From: Desulfobacteraceae bacterium
Lineage (GTDB): Bacteria > Desulfobacterota > Desulfobacteria > Desulfobacterales > Desulfosalsimonadaceae
DNA length: 7,911 nucleotides
Assembly (NCBI GenBank): GCA_021162325.1
Contig: JAGGYV010000003.1
Span: forward strand, 1 to 7,911
Direction of reading: 5' to 3'
Position numbers and translations under genes: made by a program. The notes under the pieces are model-generated. The model was not told the origin of the DNA. It did no database searches and worked only from the letters and a program-made list of their open reading frames with translations. Positions 5,916-7,911 of the stretch are shown in pieces. Each line of letters begins with the position of its first letter. Within the stretch, counting starts at the first letter, position 1.

Positions 5916-6004
5916 GGGACATGAGGTTTCCGGTGTATGATTTCAACAGCGGCGGGTTTACAAACAGGGCTCAGTATATAAATTTTTAGAAAGGAGACGG
6001 TTCA

Positions 6005-6211
6005 ATGAAAGGCGCATTTTTTATTGTTATTTTAATTGCCATGCTGATTGTCGGAATTTTAACCATTAAAGATATGAAAACTGAAACAGTTGACGGAACG
6101 ACCCGGGAGAAATCGGTTGAAAAGGCGGAAGAGGCAGCACAGCAGGTGGAAGAGGCAATGAAACGAATTAAGGATTCAACAAAAAATATTGAGATTCCTT
6201 CGCGTGAATAA
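6005..6211 (+). CDS. Small single-span membrane protein with coiled-coil tail
   Basis: A 68-residue protein I cannot assign to a named family. Residues 4 to about 21 (AFFIVILIAMLIVGILTI) are one hydrophobic membrane segment preceded by a single lysine. The rest is a charged helix rich in E, K, A and Q (about residues 32-60) with heptad-like spacing, probably a coiled coil. It may act as a membrane-tethered scaffold or assembly partner, which is inference. AAGGAG (5991-5996) lies 8 nt before the ATG, and an intrinsic terminator follows about 110 nt after the stop, so it looks like a real monocistronic gene. There is no lipobox cysteine, and cleavage as a signal peptide cannot be excluded. Confidence 0.75.
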   Translation: MKGAFFIVILIAMLIVGILTIKDMKTETVDGTTREKSVEKAEEAAQQVEEAMKRIKDSTKNIEIPSRE

Positions 6212-6321
6212 TGGCAAGCGGTGAGTGAAAATTGATCTGGTGGTGAATCCATCAGGCCCCTTTGAAAAAAATATGTCGGCCAGGGTTGTAATATAGAAAA
6301 GGTGACTTATTTTTAGACGCT

Positions 6322-6354
6322 CATCCTGTCGAAATGCGGCGGGGTGTTTTTTTT
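6322..6354 (+). terminator. Intrinsic terminator after the small membrane protein gene
   Basis: CATCCTGTCG (6322-6331) pairs with CGGCGGGGTG (6337-6346): 10 bp including three G-U pairs, with a 5-nt loop, followed directly by eight T (6347-6354). It separates the gene at 6005 from the one at 6399. A perfect 8-bp tandem duplication (GCATCATT twice, 6355-6370) follows. Confidence 0.8.
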
Positions 6355-6398
6355 GCATCATTGCATCATTTTTTAAAATAAACGCAGGAGATAAAGTA

Positions 6399-6962
6399 AT
6401 GACAGACATTTCAAAAATCACGCTTTTCAGCGGCGGCCACAAGGGAACCGAGGCGGAATTTGGTAAACTTGCCGAGGCCTGGCAAATGAAAGAAGTAAAT
6501 ATTTCATTTGAAGGGCACGATGCCGCGCGTACCCGGGGCGTCCGGGTTTTGAGCCGGGAAGAACTTCAGAAAGGTGATATCAGCATGGAGATTGTGTCCA
6601 CGCTGATGAAACGCAATTACTCCCGAACGGATAAGATCCGAAAAGTCATCCAGTCCATTTTTCACATGGTTAATAGCGGCTACCAGGTTATTGCAGTCGG
6701 CTGGATACAGGCAGATAAGACGGTAAAGGGGGGAACCGGCTGGGGGGTTGAGCTGGCAAAGCTGTTTAACCGGCCGCTGAGTGTCTATGACCAGGACCAA
6801 AAGGGGTGGTTCTCCTGGGAAGACAGCCAATGGGTTGAAAGCACACCCGTGATTACCTCAGAAACGTTTGCCGGCACCGGCACCCGCAACCTTTCCGATG
6901 ATGGCCGACAGGCCCTCCGCGATCTTTTCATTCGGTCCTTTGGATCGGCGGAGCAGAAATAG
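6399..6962 (+). CDS. SLOG/MoCo-carrier-like nucleotide-binding protein
   Basis: A 187-residue cytoplasmic protein that looks like an SLOG-superfamily (LOG/DprA/YpsA/MoCo-carrier-like) Rossmann-type fold. Visible signatures are SGGHKGTEAEF at residues 11-21, a beta strand YQVIAVGWI, then VKGGTGWGVELA at 109-120, which corresponds to the phosphate-binding GGxGT loop and adjacent acidic residue of the superfamily. PLSVYDQDQKGWFSW follows, as in putative molybdenum-cofactor carrier proteins. A C-terminal FAGTGTRNLSDDGRQALRDLF block (157-177) is distinctive. SLOG proteins bind nucleotides or nucleotide-derived ligands; ligand and reaction are not evident here. AGGAG (6386-6390) lies 8 nt before the ATG. 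It has terminators on both sides and appears to be monocistronic. Superfamily assignment is moderate; DNA processing or MoCo carriage are both only possibilities. Confidence 0.7.
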   Translation: MTDISKITLFSGGHKGTEAEFGKLAEAWQMKEVNISFEGHDAARTRGVRVLSREELQKGDISMEIVSTLMKRNYSRTDKIRKVIQSIFHMVNSGYQVIAVGWIQADKTVKGGTGWGVELAKLFNRPLSVYDQDQKGWFSWEDSQWVESTPVITSETFAGTGTRNLSDDGRQALRDLFIRSFGSAEQK

Positions 6963-7088
6963 TGAATGGGTTCGTGGGTGGTATTGGCAAGTAGTTGCCG
7001 GTGTTTAAGGAACAAGCGGATGATTAACTGGTTTGCCGATTAATCAGATATCAATCGGGCATTCATCAGGCAGCAATTAGACATTTGC

Positions 7089-7121
7089 GGCGCTTAAATT
7101 GATTTTTAAGCGTCGTTTTTT
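7089..7121 (+). terminator. Intrinsic terminator after the SLOG-like gene
   Basis: GGCGCTTAAA (7089-7098) pairs with TTTAAGCGTC (7105-7114): 10 bp with one G-U and a 6-nt loop, followed by G and T6. It lies about 125 nt after the stop at 6962. Confidence 0.8.
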
Positions 7122-7157
7122 ATGGGGTGTGGCACCGGTTTCATGCAATCGTTTTTC

Positions 7158-7183
7158 GGTGGATTACGCTGCGCTAATCCACC
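7158..7183. repeat. Short palindromic repeat (GGTGGATTA / TAATCCACC)
   Basis: Perfect 9-bp arms, GGTGGATTA (7158-7166) and TAATCCACC (7175-7183), flank CGCTGCGC, then CTACG. I recall near-identical sequences scattered between genes in many unrelated bacteria as a REP-like element, but cannot check that here. It lies between the SLOG terminator and the end of the convergent gene at 7229. Confidence 0.6.
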
Positions 7184-7228
7184 CTACGGTCAACGCAGTA
7201 GATGGGATTTTTATCGAAGCCGTCAATT

Positions 7229-7645
7229 TTAAGATAAATATTTTTTCTTTATCTGGGAGATTTCTTTTTTTACATTTTCAATTAAGCTGTTGCAGGCTTT
7301 TTTAGCGGCCCTGGCCACTTGCATGGTCTGGGCATGATGGAACTTTTTATAAATGGATTCAGTGTCGTTGAGCGCTTTTTTGAGTAAGTTGTCATCAAGC
7401 CCGGAAAGATCAATCGGACCTTTATCCATGAAATCGGTTGTGTCGAATTCATAGGGGACTTTGCCGGAAACCTTTTTCCGAAGTTCTTCGGTGGGCGGGA
7501 TTTCAAAAGTATCCGTAAGAATATCGTTAAACTTCAAATCAATGATTTCCCGGGCGCATTCTTTGGCAATTTCCCAGTTTTTCTGCAGGTTGATGTTTGC
7601 TGTAAAATACTGCATCACGCGGACTTCAAATTCTTTGTTTTTCAT
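7229..7645 (-). CDS. Hypothetical protein, helical, 138 residues
   Basis: I do not recognise this protein. The chosen ATG (7645, minus strand) has AAAGGAG 5 nt upstream (7657-7651). The frame stays open back to 7741, but that extension would lie in the palindromic repeat and has no ribosome binding site, so I exclude it. The product (MKNKEFEVRVMQYF...) has no signal peptide and no membrane segment. It has an N-terminal helical part, a central acidic, Pro-containing section (FEIPPTEELRKK, DFMDKGPIDLSGLDD), and a Lys-rich helical C-terminus ending KKEISQIKKKYLS, compatible with a coiled coil or nucleic-acid contact. Two cysteines are far apart and form no motif. The good ribosome binding site makes it a likely real gene; function unknown. 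Confidence 0.7.
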   Translation of the reverse strand: MKNKEFEVRVMQYFTANINLQKNWEIAKECAREIIDLKFNDILTDTFEIPPTEELRKKVSGKVPYEFDTTDFMDKGPIDLSGLDDNLLKKALNDTESIYKKFHHAQTMQVARAAKKACNSLIENVKKEISQIKKKYLS

Positions 7646-7685
7646 GCCGGCTCCTTTGGTTCGATGCTTTTTAAGGCCTACGTCT

Positions 7686-7835
7686 GATGGCTTCGTAAAA
7701 AGTCCAAATTCTTTGTTGCGCTGCATCCTTCGTCTCTTCAAAGTACGCTAAGTACGAATCATCACTCAGGATTTGCGCGCCTCGAATTTGAAACTTTTTT
7801 CTTTGCCATCGAAATTCGACTTTTTACGAGTTTGT
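7686..7835 (+). repeat. MITE-like palindromic repeat, copy B
   Basis: A 150-bp copy of the element at 4278-4440, in the opposite orientation. Its terminal inverted repeats are TCGTAAAAAGTC (7693-7704) and GACTTTTTACGA (7818-7829). The first 99 bp match copy A in 95 positions; the middle is shorter than in A. The internal direct repeat AAGTACG-CT-AAGTACG is at 7741-7756. It lies 41 nt upstream of the start of the minus-strand gene at 7645, so it may also supply upstream sequence for that gene. Confidence 0.85.
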
Positions 7836-7875
7836 TACGTCTGGTAATAAAAAATATTTTTGTTTATCCATTATT

Positions 7876-7911
7876 GATGGCTTTATAAAAAGTCCAAATT
7901 CTGTGTTGCGC
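7876..7911 (+). repeat. MITE-like repeat, copy C (cut by the window end)
   Basis: The last 36 bases match the start of copy A (minus-strand reading) with 3 differences. Two of them change TCGTAAAAAGTC to TTATAAAAAGTC in the terminal repeat. It is in tandem orientation with copy B, 40 bp away. The rest lies beyond the window. Confidence 0.75.

Noticed and set aside
5932..5982. Promoter for the small membrane protein gene (TATGAT at 5936 or TATAAA at 5977)
   Set aside because: -35 candidates (TTGTCA 5909, TTTACA 5957) sit at 21 and 14 nt, both off the usual spacing.
7099..7305. Plus-strand open frame of 68 codons
   Set aside because: It begins inside the terminator hairpin, crosses the GGTGGATTA palindrome and overlaps the minus-strand gene end; no ribosome binding site.
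4278..7911. CRISPR array from the repeated sequences
   Set aside because: Copies are about 150 bp, far apart or inverted, with no regular spacers and no cas genes.

Overview
The window most likely comes from a Desulfobacterota (Deltaproteobacteria) genome, probably near the Desulfobacteraceae. This is inferred from moderate GC, a B12-dependent-type radical SAM protein, an FmdB zinc ribbon, a C-GCAxxG-C-C redox protein carrying an in-frame UGA where a cysteine is expected, and dispersed short palindromic repeats. No 16S or other taxonomic marker is present, so the placement is tentative.

Layout. (1) 1-1817: pstC and pstA, the two membrane subunits of the high-affinity phosphate ABC transporter; pstB does not follow. 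(2) 2062-3636: a B12-binding-domain radical SAM protein, standing alone. (3) 3637-3918: an intergenic stretch with several inverted repeats and a terminator-like hairpin directly before the ribosome binding site of a small PEGA-type lipoprotein (3919-4260). (4) 4278-4440: a MITE-like repeat, then a strong terminator. (5) 4544-5518: the main find, a two-module C-GCAxxG-C-C protein with UGA at codon 27 in place of a conserved Cys and a bacterial SECIS-like hairpin right after it; a likely selenoprotein. (6) 5606-5851 (minus): FmdB-type zinc ribbon protein. (7) 6005-6211: a small single-span membrane protein, then a terminator. (8) 6399-6962: an SLOG/MoCo-carrier-like nucleotide-binding protein, then a terminator. 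(9) 7229-7645 (minus): an unrecognised 138-residue protein. (10) 7686-7911: a second, inverted copy of the MITE-like repeat and the beginning of a third.

Apart from pstC-pstA the genes look like separate transcription units: most have their own ribosome binding site and several are bounded by intrinsic terminators. I see no single pathway joining them. If the UGA is decoded as selenocysteine, the genome must hold selA, selB, selC and selD elsewhere, because none is in this window. An annotation that treats UGA only as a stop would begin the protein at 4655 and lose its first 37 residues, including the probable redox-active residue.
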